Shown: positions 31,147 through 45,747 of the stretch, piece by piece | Position numbering within the stretch: the first letter of the stretch is position 1 | Layout of the letters: each line of letters begins with the position of its first letter | Assembly: GCF_040581485.1 (NCBI RefSeq) | Contig: NC_090134.1 | Location: 6,758,001-6,822,000, forward strand | Direction of reading: 5' to 3' | From: Linepithema humile | Taxonomy: Eukaryota > Arthropoda > Insecta > Hymenoptera > Formicidae | Length of the DNA stretch: 64,000 nt | Notes under the pieces: generated by a model | Seen by the model: the letters and a program-made list of their open reading frames with translations, nothing else | Databases searched by the model: none | What the model was told of the DNA's origin: nothing | Made by a program: the position numbers and the translations under genes

Positions 31147-33860
31147 AATTATTTTTATAACAAAATAACCATCAAATTTCAACAGTAATCATAATATTTA
31201 ATTTTGTTGAATTAATTTTTTCAAACATTATTCACATAGAAAAATGATAAAATATTTGGATCTTAAACTGTTTTCTTGAAAGAAAAGCACACATACGTTA
31301 AAAAAAAAGAACAAATCAAACAGATTGCAAGAAGATAAAAATTGATTAAAAGACACATTTCTTTTGGACGTTATTTGAACAGCGATCTCGTGTTCAATAT
31401 TGTATCCTGAAAGAACGTTTTTCTCAGGCCACACCTAAGAACCGTAGCCGAACGCTTCCTCCGCTCCAAGAATGGGAAACTTATGTTTTCGGAGTTAATT
31501 GTATGCAAGCTAGTGCTTGGCGAATCGGGAGCGACTCGGAGCACCCCTCCGTCCGTCCCCACCCTTTCTTCGTTTCATTCCTACCTCGTCCCAGCCGGCT
31601 TTTCCCAGTCGGAAGCGATTCGGTTCCCATTACCGTGGAACGTTTGAACGTAAGTTGATTGCTCGTACTACGGACTTTTGTATTCTCTAAACTCAGAAGC
31701 ATTATCGTTAACGAGCAAACGATAGTCGCCGCGCCGGGAGCGCTCGCCCCTCGATACGAACGAACGGTACTTCCGGAAATTCTTGCGCAACTAAACAGCT
31801 CCTAATGAGCTTGGCGAGTAATACTCGGCGATCGACCGGATCGGAAACCGAGTTAATGCGCGATTAATCCAATTCTCGACACCCTATTTATTATTAGTTT
31901 CGCGGTAACCGCGAATCGAGCCATCGCTGCGCGATACCTCTCTTTTTTATTTATCGCGTTCCAGTTATTGCGCTGCCAATTACCGTCGCTTTAATAATAA
32001 CAATCGTGCCACGAAATGCAAACCCGCGCGCTGAATTCGTGAGCGGCCTGCTTCAAAAACGAATATCCGCTTCTCTATTTTTCCCGGGAAGCAAGTCAGT
32101 CCCTACATCCGTCTTACTCGCTACTTTCTTCGCAGCATCCGGCTCGCTCTCGCGGAATCCCGCGCGAGATAGCGAGGAAAGGGAGGTCGCCGCGTTTTGC
32201 GATGTTTCGCGTCGTCGTTTCGCGGCGGAGATATTCCGCGAGAAATCGCAGCGCAAGCCGTATGACCCAAGAACGAAATATTTCCGGTGCTATAGACATC
32301 GGTGGCCCGGTTGTTCCGCCGTCGCGTGATTCGTCGACACTGCTCTTTCTCTCGTCTACAAAATCCGTACGTACATCGTATTACCCACCCCGGTACACTC
32401 CGCCGCCGTAGCGCCAACAGCCCACGCGGATGTACATACATTTTTATATACGGGGTCGCCTTTTTATATATAGACGAGCACGCTATCGCGCGAGAGGAGA
32501 ACCCGGTCATCGAACACCTCCCGTCGATAACATGCCCCGCGACCGGTCGACGGTCCACGATAAACGACTGAATTCCGGCTTGCGAGCCGCCTCTTCGCTG
32601 CGGCGAGATGCGAGAAACTGCCCGTGGCAGTATTAGAAAACTCATTTTTCCGCTGGCAAGTGGGCTCCGCGTGCTGCTGGCGTTATCTTAGAAATTAATT
32701 TTAACAAGGAAAAATTTTAGTACGCATTTCTGTGCAAAATATGCATTTTTGTAGCCCAACTTGTGTCTACGATCGATAGAATAATTGTAACAATAATATC
32801 TCAAACTTTTATATTTGTCTTCTAAAACGCGAAATAGTAATCTCTGTTTTTGGAAACTTAAAAAAAACTAACACGATATTATGTCCAAATTGTTCCCACA
32901 TCAATTTTTTTTTAAATTCTGAAACAAAATATTAATATAAAAAATAATAAAATATTTGTTATTATATATATATATAACAAAATATTTGTTATTAAATATT
33001 TTTAACTATATCACATTCATTTGCGGCATTCGTACAGTATTTTTACTACGATGTGATATTGAATTAATATTTGAAAATCGGATATTGCAAAATAATTGGT
33101 TCTCAAAAATTCAGAATCATCTGACTGATCGATTTGTGCAATCCTAGAAATTTTTTATAATTTTCCTTGATCTTACACGGAAATGTAATGTTTCAAGTTT
33201 AAAAAAAATGTGTCCGTATGTAATACAAGTCTTAATAAATAAAATAAAATTTTAAGACGACAAATAGTTTTAAATCGATATTTCTTCCCACTTTTCAATA
33301 GATGATACAGTATTAACCCTCGTCCACAGCAGCGAGGGTCTTCTCGGACTCCGATCGCTAATACTCTATGTATAAATAATAAAGAAACGGATCCGATGTA
33401 ATATTTCTTTATACCTTAAAAACATATTCTCCCCTGTTTTCCATTTTTTTCACAGTCATGTATTCATTTGTTTTTTCCTTTAGCTATACAAGCGCACTGA
33501 TAAAAGTTACAAAAGCAATTATTGTTTGATACAGAGCAAATTGTAAAAAAGACATTATACACTCGATTGCGTATCGAGAAAAGGCTCAGGAGGAAAAAAA
33601 ATAATTGTGCGATGGAGAAAGAAAACTGAAAAGAAAGCGATCACGATTGAGATTATTTTCACGATCAAAGCCACATTCTCGCTCTCGACGAGGTAGATCT
33701 TCTCGTTCGCTCCCCTCCGGACGATTAATCTTGGCGGAAAACATTTACGACCCGGGCGCTGCGGCACGAAGCGGCTCGCGAAAAGCGCGCGGAAGGGTCT
33801 TAGATCACGACAGCCCCGAAGAATGTGGTTGAGACACGGCGGAGGGAAACGGTTCGATCG
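31147..33860. other. non-coding stretch
   Basis: No supported gene. There is an AT-rich partial inverted repeat around 32948-32995 (arms of AAAATATTTGTTATTA type), a 17-bp near-palindrome TTCGCGGTAACCGCGAA at 31899-31915, and an AACCCTCG motif at 33315. Open frames on both strands here are unrelated to any family I recognise. Confidence 0.5.
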
Positions 33861-34125
33861 AATCACGTTGCGCGAAATAGAATAAAATTATTGTAACGCG
33901 CGCGGTATATCGAGCGACGATTAATAGAATATGTATATACATATATATATACCTCGCGCGTTTTCAAAACCGTTTCGGGCGGTTCGTCCTCGCACATCGT
34001 ATACCCCACACACAGTATTACCGCGTTCATTCTTAACGCGGGGGACGAAAAGGACGAAGGAATTTGCACGGGCGATTGATGATTCGCGAAGTCGCGCGCG
34101 CGGAGAGGGAAGATCGGGGGGCGGC

Positions 34126-34147
34126 GGGGGGGGGGGGGGGGGGGGGG
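34126..34147 (+). repeat. 22-nt G homopolymer, G-quadruplex capable
   Basis: An uninterrupted run of 22 G, extended upstream by GGGGGGCGGC. On the + strand it can fold into a G-quadruplex. It is a likely site of length variation or assembly error. Confidence 0.9.
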
Positions 34148-34343
34148 ATGAACGAGGTGGCGGCGCGGCGCGAGCGAGGAGGTGGAGATGGAGGTGGAAG
34201 CCGAAGGTGGTGGCAGCAAGTCCTGGCGATGGTGGAGGGTTGGGAGAATCGGTGAGAGAGGCGGCTGGCGTGCCACTCGTTCGCAGGATACTGCCGGCGT
34301 GTGTGCCGGCGGTGGCGAACGCGCCCGGACATCGATACAGCTC

Positions 34344-34353
34344 TGCCGCCGCT

Positions 34354-34380
<27 letters not shown>
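34344..34380. repeat. (CCG)n trinucleotide tract
   Basis: About ten CCG units with an interrupted start (CTGCCGCCGCTGCCGCCG). Not within a supported coding frame. Confidence 0.85.
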
Positions 34381-34385
<5 letters not shown>

Positions 34386-35137
34386 TTTGCCCCGTGATCC
34401 TCTCTGACCCTCTCGCCCCTCTCCGTAGCCACCCTTCCGTCGTGCGCGACCCTCGTGCGAGCCTCGTGCACGGTACCATACACGCACGTATATATATATA
34501 TATACACTACACCGCCAGACGCGCCTTTCGTATATACTCACCCCGCGTACCACCATTAGCCCCCAGGAGCCGAACGTGGCCTGCCTTCCCTTCTCTTTCA
34601 CCATGTTATTCGCGCCCAACACTTATCGCCGCCGTGCTGCTACTCCCTCATATCCTCCGACTTCGCCCCCGACACGACCTAACGAGTCACTCAAAGTAAT
34701 CCAGCGCGGAGTCGTCGCTCTTGATTATGTCATTTTTCCTAATGCGTCTTCCAAAAACCGCAAGAGGATCCGACCTGTACACAAAAGATAATACGAGTGC
34801 TTACAGGTTTTGTCAAATCGCGCGGCATTAATGCATTACGATCAATAAGGATTTATTTCGAGGAAGACACATTTCGGTGTTGCAGTCCCCTGGCGCAAAA
34901 TGTGCGCTTCGGACAATTTCTTGGAATATTCTATGATTTATTCTATCGTCAAATTCTTCTTATTCTTGGACTTCTTGCCGGCAAACGAGGTGTGTGCTTT
35001 ATGCTACAAATTAGCCAGCGTTGGATTAGTTTGATCGATCAGCTGCGATGCTTTTTATCGTCGCGTCAAGTTTTTGCACTCCCACTTACGACACATGTTC
35101 TATGTAGTCAGCGTAGCACTTCCCTCTCCCTCTATCT

Positions 35138-35138
<1 letters not shown>

Positions 35139-35215
<77 letters not shown>

Positions 35216-35234
35216 CTCTCTCTCTCACACACAC
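35139..35234. repeat. compound microsatellite (TC)n(AC)n(TC)n(AC)n
   Basis: A TC run to 35160, an AC run of about 52 bp to 35212, a TC run to 35226, then a short AC run. Confidence 0.95.
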
Positions 35235-35832
35235 ATTCGCTTATTTCCATTCTCCTCCATCCGCATTACTTGCAGTTAACCGGTCTTCCAAGCACCGCCA
35301 CGGTGAGCTAATGAACGACTCGGAATTATCGAACGCCAATCGTTGATGAAAGCAATTAACGACCGAATTACATTTTGATACGCGATTATTTTACTTCAAG
35401 CATCCGTTCGTTAACGCGATAACCACACGTCCGCCTTGGTCTTTTTGCGCGCGGTTGCGTCAAAATTAGCGTCCGACGAGCTCATTTTGGATCTCATCCT
35501 CCGTAATCCTCCGGACTAAATTGCACATGCATCGGCGCATCCCGCGGCGGCCGAGGAACGCACGCTCGTTTGCGTACCATTAACTCGGGAAGCGGAATGC
35601 GGTTCTGACCGCGATAGTCACCCTCGCTTTAAAGAGTCTTAAATGCAAATTAATTAAGTAGCGCAAACCCAATTAAAGCCGACCAATATTGACAGCCGAG
35701 CTCGAGCGTATCCGTGTTTAATATTTATGACAATGACAGATAGCGACCAAAGAGTGATTTACATGTTTCGATGAGCTAATTAAATACTACGAGATTAATA
35801 TACAAATCATCCGTTACTCGTGATACAACAGC

Positions 35833-35867
<35 letters not shown>

Positions 35868-38800
35868 TTCTACGCGAAAATAATAAATTAAGATACCATT
35901 TTTTTCTTCAGCACACTTTATTTTCAAAAAAATTGAATTTGAAAATTAATATCATCCTTCCTGTGTCTTGTCTGACGACTTTCGATCACATCGTGCCACA
36001 AAGTTGAATAAATTGATTTCGATGACAATTCGAATTAATAATTAAATTTAAATATTTCTTTTCATTTGTGAAATTGAAAATAATCTTGTTACTTTTGAAA
36101 TCACTTATTCAGCTATTTCTTTTTTGATTTGATATTATAAATAGAAAGCTGAATTTTTTAATTTACATTTCACGTTTCACCGTTGTTGAGATACATTGAA
36201 TAAGTTATATATCGCAACGTAATTAAAATTTGCTCATTCTTAAAAATAATAAAGGATATTAAATCCGGTATCAGCGCAATATTTTTTTAAGCAAACTACG
36301 CAAGCCTGGTTGCTATAGCGATTGAAATTCCTCCCTTTGTTTTATCAACCGCTCAGTCTTTAATAGTCTTTATTCTTACGTTTATTTTCGTATCATTAGT
36401 AAAGGAGAGGAAAAAGCTTCATTCCACTTTGCGCTTGTAATAGGGTACACGCGAATTATCAGAATTTCTCGGACTAGTTTAACTTTAACGAGACCCCATC
36501 TAAGGGCCGTAACTAAACATAAGATTGGCCGTAAAGCGCATGAAGCACACGATTCGCGTTTCCACAATGTTAGTTACTGCGTTTCAAGTTTATTCAAGAG
36601 AATAAAAAGGCACACGTGAGAACAATACTGCGCCTGCGAGTGAGTTGAGCGTATTGATGCATATTTCATAAATTTCGACGGGGTGTACGAAAAGTCAAAG
36701 AGGGTAAAAGCATCGCACTGATCGCACGCTGACTCAACGAGGCGCAAACTACTCGCAAAAAATTCTTCCTCTCAGAGGCCCGCGAATGGACCGTAGCTTT
36801 CTGCTCTTATTTCTGTCCGTAGCTGCTAGAGCCTGTTTGAACATTCGTTAACGAGTGCCGTGTCACTCGAGCGAATCATCGTTCGGGAGAAAAACCTTCG
36901 CGATCAACGTCGATTTCCGCTCTCCGAGCTTTCTACACTTTTCAGTGCCACGTTCGTATATATACAACGATATTTCGTAAATTTTTTTCAGATTCGCTGA
37001 TGGTCAAAAACTGTACAGCCGAGCGGTCAGAAGCGCGTACAAGTTATTCTATCGACATGAGAAAACAGTTTTGCAAAATTTCACGATTACGTTATATTCC
37101 GCATCATTTTTCTACAAAATGTTGAACCGAGAACTTTTTCTCCCGATCTTCGCGAGGAAAGAGTTAACTCTCGCATTTTAATCCGTTAGCTCTAAATGGC
37201 AAAGAGCACGAAGCGCATATCTCCGGGTTTATTTTCGCGAAAATAACGCGCATTCCGAGTTCCCTAACTCGACATAATAACAATTTTATTGTACAGTAAA
37301 AGCGACGCGTGAATGTATTTCGCGGGAGATTGGGGAGACGACGTGCGCGAAGAATAAAAAGAAGACGCGAGGGAGAGACGAGACAGACGCGATAGGGATT
37401 TATTTTCCCGTCCGTATTTTCGCGCGAGATTGAAAACTGAGCCGATGCTCTCGATAACTATGTATCCGACCGACCTCGATTACTTCCGTGCCAAACGCGC
37501 TATAATTAGTATATCATATCGTCAAGCATTGCAAATCTTCCTCAATCAAATTGTAATATTTTTGGAATGCGCTGCTGTGCGCGAGCTCCCTGTTAATTTA
37601 TTTAAAAGATCTTTGACATGATATATTAGTCAAATATTGAACGATGTGAATTCATTAAGTTGAATAATTGAGCGCATTTTGCATTAATATCGTCCTTTTC
37701 TTTTATTTCTATTTTATTTATGAATTTTCTGCATTTTTCCCTTTTCACTGTTCTGTGAATTTTTTTATATTTTTCTTTCTACATATCTCTTCCCTTTCTC
37801 TTCATTTATGCATATTCTTTCAATATTTTTTTAGTGTTGTTTTTATATTTATTTTATTATTTCTTTGCTGTGGTTTCTTTATGTTACATTTAACCTTGTA
37901 TGCATATATTTTCTGGCCGGAACAAACCGAAAAATTATGACAAAATTTTCAAGTTTCGCTGCTATAGCAATGTAGAGGGTGTATCTGCGAATATAACAGT
38001 TAATTTGATTTTATTTATTGAGAATGCAGCTCTTGTCACGTATGTCACGTATGTTATTCATATTTACCGATTGTTAGAGCACCATCGATCCTGTTTTAAA
38101 TTCTGATCATACAGCGGTTTGTTTTTCGATCGTGTACAAAAATTCATCGTAATATTCTATTCGCGCAAAAATATAAAATATGAGAAATAAATGTGTCCGG
38201 GAACACACGCTCCGAAATGATCACATAATGATGTGTAAATATTGTTTAATACATTAAATCATTATCGGCACGTGTTCCGTTTCACACCGCGTTTCACATT
38301 TTACGTATTAAAATATGTTTTCACGCTCAAAGTACAATTGAAACCGTAATTCCGCCATTAGTTCCTTCGATACCTCAAATTTGCGTAATCGAACTTGCCG
38401 CGGAAGGAATGGTTACGTTCTTCATATTTAATGAAGAATCGCGTGTAATTAATAACAGAGTAGAGATCGTGCGGCATTATCAGAAAATCGTATCTGAGAT
38501 CATATAACGAGAATTAGTAAACGCAAACGCGATGGATATAAATAATGGATGCAGATAATTGAGAAATCCTTTTCGGACGATTTGATTATCGATTATTGAA
38601 CATAGCGCCGAAGCACCTGGGCTCAAGATCCGGGCAAGATAGTTTCGTATCTCGCTTTATGCGCCTTTTACCCGCCGAAAGCGCATAAGCGAGAAAAAAG
38701 TCGAGCCAAAAATCGAGGATCCTGAAACTGCGCTGCGATATCCATTTTAAAATAAAATGAGATATTTTGACAAAATGCATTAAAATGATTGAAAAGGTAA

Positions 38801-39937
38801 AAATACTCCATATTTAAGCGATGGTGCGGATAATTGAAAATTTGGAAATTAATTTCGCAATCAAAAACAAACTAGTAAGATGATTTTATTCATTTTCGAA
38901 CGAGATAACGATTGCACCTAAAAACGATCGTTTTTCAGTTTCCGACATTCATGTTTATAGAGTTCGGTTGTAAATAACATTTGGAGAAGAATACATGGAG
39001 AAGAACATAGAACCGCGATTGATTTCCGCCGCTGTTAATTGGTGTTTTCTCTATATGATTTCGCACTAAATTCAACCAGACCGATTCCTCGAAATTGGAA
39101 ATACTTTTATTTTACTGATGATTGCGATTCGTACTCGCGCACAAACGGTAAATTATATAGGTGGAGGTATTTTGTTTTTTTAATGAGAACAAATGCAGAT
39201 GAAAGCTTTAATGACGATCGGCATATTTACGTTCAACGATCAAATTTGTGCGCTTAAGAAAAGTATCCTCTTGTTTGCATAATTAATTGTATGGTTCAAC
39301 TGCTTTATGCTCACAGAAAACGAAAAAAATCCGTGATGAATCGCGTGTCATGAAGTGTTCTTATTTTATGAATACGACCGCATCAGATGCTATTAATGTA
39401 TCTCCGGCTATATAAAGAGTGTAAAAAAATTGTGCGACATGTATTTCAATTTATTTTCTTCTCGCTGATAAATAGAAAATGTAGAAATAAATCAAAATGT
39501 TAACTTTAAAATAAATTTTTAAAAAATACATTTTTTCGTTTTAATATCTTCACCGAACGAAAAGCAAAGACTCGTCCGAAAATATCGCGACACAATTTTT
39601 TACATTCTGAACGCAATAATACTGATTATTCTACCACGCGTTGTTTACATTTCATACAATTAACGAGCGGAACTTTAATTAGGAATACTTTCCCCGTTTG
39701 TAATTTGCTGAGATAATTTCTAAGAACTTAATCGCAATCTTGTATTTTCTGAATATCTATTATCTTCCTTCTGTTGGAAATTCTTTAAGATAACATTATA
39801 TGTTATCTCTTGATTTTGTAGAGTTATTTTAGTATATTTTGTAATTGCTTACGCCAATGTAGTTTACCAGCATTATGAAGTCAGTTTAAATATAGTTAAC
39901 GAACACAAGCTTAACATAGCTTCGTCGTAACTTTCTC
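35235..39937. other. non-coding stretch
   Basis: No supported gene. It contains a perfect (GA)n run at 35834-35863 and alternating AT-rich and CpG-rich segments. Short open frames show no splice consistency or family resemblance. Confidence 0.5.
35834..35863. repeat. (GA)n microsatellite
   Basis: About 30 bp of uninterrupted GA. Confidence 0.95.
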
Positions 39938-39949
39938 ATCTCTCCCTCT

Positions 39950-40014
<65 letters not shown>
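39938..40014. repeat. (TC)n microsatellite
   Basis: About 77 bp of TC dinucleotides with an imperfect, CCCTC-containing 5' edge. It is the longest simple dinucleotide tract in the window. Confidence 0.95.
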
Positions 40015-40015
<1 letters not shown>

Positions 40016-43000
40016 AGCTTTTAATCAGATTTATGGGACAGTTGTGTGCCGTGATTTCGAATACAGAAGAATATATCGGCGAGATATATACATATCGAAA
40101 TGCATTGAGTAGAAAATTTCGACGACAGTAACAATTGGACAACAATATCTGACGATAAGAATGATGATAACGACGGGCCACAGCCGGCACTATTTTAGCT
40201 ACTTCCGCGCGAACCGACGAGGAATTCTTGATAGACGTATCTGGAGCAGGCGCGCATTGGAAAATTCTTCAAATATTTACTCGTCGTCTCTGAACTCGCG
40301 TATGAACTTGCTGTGATGGATTAAGCCTTTTGCAGCAAGCTTCGCGCCCATTCACGCGCCGATACGCGAAGCGCAGCGTGCATACGTGCGTTTGCCGCAT
40401 TGACGCGATAGGAAAAAATGAATAGCCACGCAAAAAAGTGCGATGCAGTCGCTGCAACGACATAAGGGACGACGGAGCGGGCTGCTTTCGCAATATTCCC
40501 CGCGTAGCTTGCATTCGCACTCGACACAACAGAAATATTCTCCCGAAAGCATGCATACAACTGCTTTAATTTCGCAGCAGAATTTTATACGCAATTATCA
40601 TCGTGCGTCCTTCGATCCCGTCGCGTCGCGAGAGATCTCGCCATTTGAGATTCGCCGAATGACGCCGCTTAAATGTCGCGAAGGAAATTTTCGTTTTTCA
40701 CCTCCCACCTCTAGGCTTTTCCTCCTCTCGACTGTGATTGGAATTTTCAAGTGGGTTCCTTCCACGATTGACGAGAATGCTTGGAGTGGCGCCGACCGGA
40801 CTTGCGGAAGACCCCGGGCGACGAGGGCGGGATCTTCGAAATTAATGAAACTGAAATTCGCCGAGAGTTTCCTTTCAACGGAAATCACGGAAATGCCTAT
40901 CGATCCCGGCGAAGACTTTACTCTTTCACGAGAAAGATACGACGAAGAGAGGAAGCGGACGGGGAGAGGGAGAAGGGGTAACTAGTTGTCGCGGAAATCG
41001 ATTTTCGTCGTTGGGTCGGCATTACCCATCGGAATTCGTAACCTAATATTATTCGCCGTCACCATTCGTGCGCGATTGTTACTTAACAACGATGGCGATT
41101 CCAAAGGGAATCACCGGCGAGTACCATGAACCGTCCTGCCGTTTTATACTTTTTTTCGCGCAGCAGCGCGATGCTTCCTTAACGATCACCTTTTGTCGCC
41201 ATCGCGGCGATGATGATCCGTATTTATACAGAAATAATAATCCATTTATATCGAAAAATCAATACAATTAATTCTCTCATATTCTATCAAAATTATCAAG
41301 AGCATATCTTTGTGTAAGGATAACTTTTCTCTTAGACAATAGTCTTTCGAAGAAGTAAAATAATTCGGTGAAACAAAAAAATGGATCAAAAGACGATAAT
41401 TTATATATTGTGAAATTGTATTGATAAATAAGAAAGTCAAAAAGTAGTTAAAATACGATTTAAATCGTAATATATCTTATTGTTAATATTCATAAGTAAA
41501 TTAATTCAACGTTTTGACATCACTTCGTGCCAATATAATCTCGAATTTCACTCATGTGTTATAATTTCCAATATACCTTCCGACTTTCCTGATAATAACT
41601 GGTATTCCCTCATTATCCAATTACTCGTACACCGTGAAAAAATGTTGGCTCAGCTCCACCAATCCTCGTCGACAGTGGTAGTTTTATAGACGACACGGTA
41701 TTTCGCGGCTATCGCATCCTGCTCTGTAACAGAAGGCAGGATATTAAGACTTTTTGCCCGGCCCGGAATGTTAATACGCCGTTGAAACGTCGAGGTTGTT
41801 TCGGGTATTCGCTTAATCCCGGCAAATACGCACCGTATTCGCGAGAGTAAGAAGCATTTACCGGGGAGTTCTCGCGCTCTCGAGTCTTTCGTACACAAAA
41901 ACTTCACTCGGGGAAACGAGCCAAAGTATCGCCACTTCGGACAGTCTGGTACACGCGCGTAATGGCGAATTAACGCTAAACAGAATTTCAATTCCGATGC
42001 AGTACTATATATTATATAATCGCGCGCGCACGCGAGTTTCCCGTCGATAAAGGAATATTTTTCGCACTAGATGCTTATTAATGCGCATCGCATTTAATAT
42101 TAATCGAACGCACAGCGTATTATTCGCACCGCCGAATGGACGAAACGTGCTTCCGCATTCTCTCTCGCCCCTCTCTCTTTCTTCCTCCCCTTCTTTCTTT
42201 TCTCTCTTTCCTTCCTCCTGCGCGTTTTTTATATCCCACGCTGTTCTCGCCGCCCTTTTTATCGTCGGTTATCCCATATCTCATCCTTATCGAGAACGAC
42301 AGATTGCGCTGCACGTTATATCATCGATTGCGCGCTCTCTCACATAGATAATACGTCTCTCGCGCAATGAAATTCCGAAACTTTTTACACCGTGACGTTT
42401 GTTCAAAGCTTTGCTTTTAACGCGGTTTGTACTTTATCATTTAATTTCGCTCGTTGAGATTATTCCGCCGCGGGCATCGTAACTGCGGTGCGTACGTTTT
42501 ATCCTACTCCACTCATCGAAACGTCAGGAAAATGTTCTCTTATTCGCGATATATGTATCTTGATAAAAAAAAAATGTATACAATAATGTAATAATAAACA
42601 TTTGACAATAAAATTTCTCGACAATGATAACGCTGGTTATTAACTCTGCATTTATTTTTTTTTATTTTTTATTTAATTGGGACTCGGATAAAAAGATTCA
42701 AAACGAATTGTGCGATCGAACTGTTCTGAGAGTTGGTGGAGAAGCGTTCGGGTTTTAAATTTAAATTCGTACGTACAATTAAAACCGAATCACTGATCGA
42801 ACTATTTGAACGAATCTCGCAGATTCAGACCGTCAAGGAAATTGCACGACATGACAAATGCAAGTGGAAATAGCAATCGTTGTAAACGATTTGTTTGTTT
42901 TTGCATCATCTAATTTTGTCGTGCTATTTTATTCAAATCGAATTCAAACTGCACGGATGTATGATGTATGTGTTTTAAAAATCGCAGCTTCGGAAGAACC

Positions 43001-44810
43001 AAACAATTTAACTTCGAGCAGGAAGTTCCAATTATTCGAATTATTGAACTATCGGAACATTCTGAAAACCAGTTTTAACGCGCTTTATAATAGCTTTCCA
43101 TTTTTCAGTACGCAATTTCGCACCCCATAATCTCGAAACGCCCCGTAATTATCGCTAGCGATGTATACGACGCGGCGCGATGCGCTCAAAGAGATTCGGC
43201 GAGAGCGCGATAAGTCCGAGACGTTTCTCCGGAAGCGAGATCGATGCGAGATGCGAACACATTTGCCGAGCGCGCGGATATCGTAAAGTGCGATGGAAGG
43301 CGGAAGCGTGTCCTGATCCAGTCAGCTCTACGCCGGTTATTCTGTCCAGTATCCACCTTCGTTTCCTTGCGCGTGATCGCGTTGCCGAGTTATTGCCGGC
43401 TCTTCAAAGGCGATATTTTTCCGTGAGCGCGTTATAGCAAGTCCGTCTGGTCGACTTCTTATTCATGCGGGCGTTGGTTTGAAAAACACTGGCCGCAGAA
43501 AAGACGATACGGAAAGAGAGAGAGCGAGAGAGAAAGAGAGAAAAAGAGAGGCTCAGGCATCGAATTTTTCTATACCGCGGCATCAACAATCACGAGACCG
43601 AGCGACCGAGCGAGATTGCCGACGAGAGCCGGAGTCATAAAAATGCAATTTTCTATTTTCCTTGTTTGTTTTCGTTGCGTCGCAAGAAGGACGGGGATAT
43701 ACTCGATTTGATTTGATTTAGTATAATCTGTTCTTGGTGTCTCTGCGCGCTCGCTGTCTCTCTCTCTCTCTCTCTCTTTTCCGGCCGTGTGCGCGTCTCG
43801 CGCCGACTTAGATATCCTACCCCGATGGCATCTCTCCGTTTGATAAAAGCATAATTTATCACGAGCGGGAAATATTGCTCTCGTTCAGTCACTCGATTGT
43901 CTTATCGGGAATCCTTCCCGCCGATCGATCGTCAGACAGCTCCGCGAGCGATTATCGTGTTTGCCGTCTGGTAATATCCTCGCGGATGTCTGCGGACCCT
44001 CTTTCTTCGCGTCGAATCGTATCTCTCCTGGTTTTCACTTGGAAATAATGATAACAAAATAATTCATGTTGAGATGCAAATTGACTCAAGCATGAGCTGA
44101 AATAATTTATCAATTTTTTTTTCGTTTAACCAATCAATTTCCTGTCAGAGATCCTACACAGTAATAGCATGCTCTCTTCCATTCGGTTTAATCATATTAT
44201 TTTTGTAAATCAGACTCGTGAACACAAATGTTAACTTTTTTACGTTGGAATTGGCATACCGGACTCGTTCGTTTCTGATGTAACTTTGACTCTGCTAAAA
44301 TGTTAAAAAATTTAAAATAATTATTGTTTATTTCTTAAAATTCCTAAAAGAGTTGATATGTGTGAAAAAAATTGCGGAACACTATTCAAATATTTTAATT
44401 TATTGAAAAAAAAGAAGAAAAATTGCGCGAGGTCACGTGCGATCCCGGTATGTCAGGAGATGATTATAAGAGATAATTATACAATAGTTCTACTCGATAG
44501 GACATAATTTGAAATACGATAACACGGTAAAAAAAACTGTTTACGCCAATTAATTTAAGCAATATATACATTTTTACGAATAACAAGAATAGTTTGAAGT
44601 TACACGCTTCGTTATCTCGTGTTTTTCATTCCTTCAATCTCGATTTGAGATTGAGTTATCATCGTTGACGGAGGACTATACATCTCTGCTCGCGTTTATT
44701 AATTAAACGATAACGATTCTACGGACCGATGCCGGATAAGCGGCGTCGAGAGAGTGAGAGAAATAGAGCAGGAAACGATAGAGCAAAGTTAAGTAATAGC
44801 AGCGTGTAAT
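40015..44810. other. non-coding stretch
   Basis: CpG-rich and AT-rich patches alternate. A TC-rich, GA-poor segment lies at about 42156-42215 and a (TC)n run at 43756-43779. No gene is supported. Confidence 0.5.
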
Positions 44811-44926
44811 ATCGATCCATCGATATCAGCGCATTCCGCGGGCGGTACGTGTGGAACTTGTGGTTTAACTGTTTGCAGCGGCGACGCCTCCGCCGTTCGT
44901 TCCTTATGTAAATTACATTGTTTCCG
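44811..44926. repeat. short diverged direct repeat, copy C
   Basis: Begins ATCGATCCATCGATATC and ends with a CTTATGTAAATTACATTGTTTCCG block. It aligns with 45748-45882 in the same orientation, with intermediate shared pieces (GTACGTG, GACGCCT, CGTTCCTTATGTAAATT against CGATTCCTCATGTAAATT). The middle is diverged. Confidence 0.6.
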
Positions 44927-45747
44927 CAGCGATTCGCAAGTTCTCTTTGGCCGCTGCGCATCTCGTGTCTCTCCGCACATCTCTCGTCGGTTTCTCTCAT
45001 TCTCTCTCTCACTCTCTCTCTCTCTCTCTCTCTTTCTTCCGTTCTCTCTTTCTCTCTCCTTGTCTCTCGTAGCTTATTCTCGAGCAAAAGGCAGTGATGA
45101 GCGAGATTAAGACTAATGTCGGCGAACAGCGGTTGCTGCGATGCGCTTATGTACGCTTTAGGTATTAGCACGCTGGCTGCGTGCGCGAGGGGGATAAGCG
45201 GTAATAACGTTACACTCGCACACGAAAAACTCGCTCGTTAAACCGGCGTAAAACAGGTTACAAAGACAACGATATCGACGAAATTATTCTCAACTGCGGC
45301 CGGATGACTTAGCGTTGTTCCCGTGTGTACTCCAATTTTTGATGTCTCATTACTCGTTCGTACGGACAAATTCCTAACGTGCACTGAATGCATCTGCCAT
45401 AGGCATATTTGGCAATTTTATCATGCTTAAATATACTATTTATTTATAAAATAGAAACAATGTCAAATTACAATTGATAGCTACGAATGGCATAAAATTA
45501 TAAAATTTCGAAAAAGGGTATGTGAAATAATAAAATCAATCACGAAATTAAAAAAAAAAAAACGACACGGATTAATAATGATGCTATATATTTTAAAAAA
45601 AAACCAACCATTCGCCCGACGAATGGAGATATCTGATGCTCAATACACGTAAAAATATCGAATCAGGAGGTGGAACGTGCAGTCTATCGGCGTGAAATTA
45701 GCGGCAATAATCTTAACCCGCATCCCCCGTTACGGCGCGAGCTATGC

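Larger units (their letters stand above)
33861..34700. other. CpG-rich island with poly-G and CCG tracts
   Basis: A sharp rise in GC and CpG density compared with both flanks. It holds a 22-G run (34126-34147), a (CCG)n tract (about 34344-34380) and short (TA)n runs on each side (about 33931-33951 and 34490-34505). Open frames of 150-230 codons occur in several overlapping frames on both strands, which is expected when stop codons are rare in GC-rich DNA. A promoter or regulatory island is possible; no gene is supported. Confidence 0.5.

Noticed and set aside
33863..34622. Overlapping long ORFs of 150-230 codons on both strands
   Set aside because: They lie in GC-rich repeats with few stop codons, overlap in several frames at once, and are dominated by Pro, Arg or Gly runs with no family resemblance.
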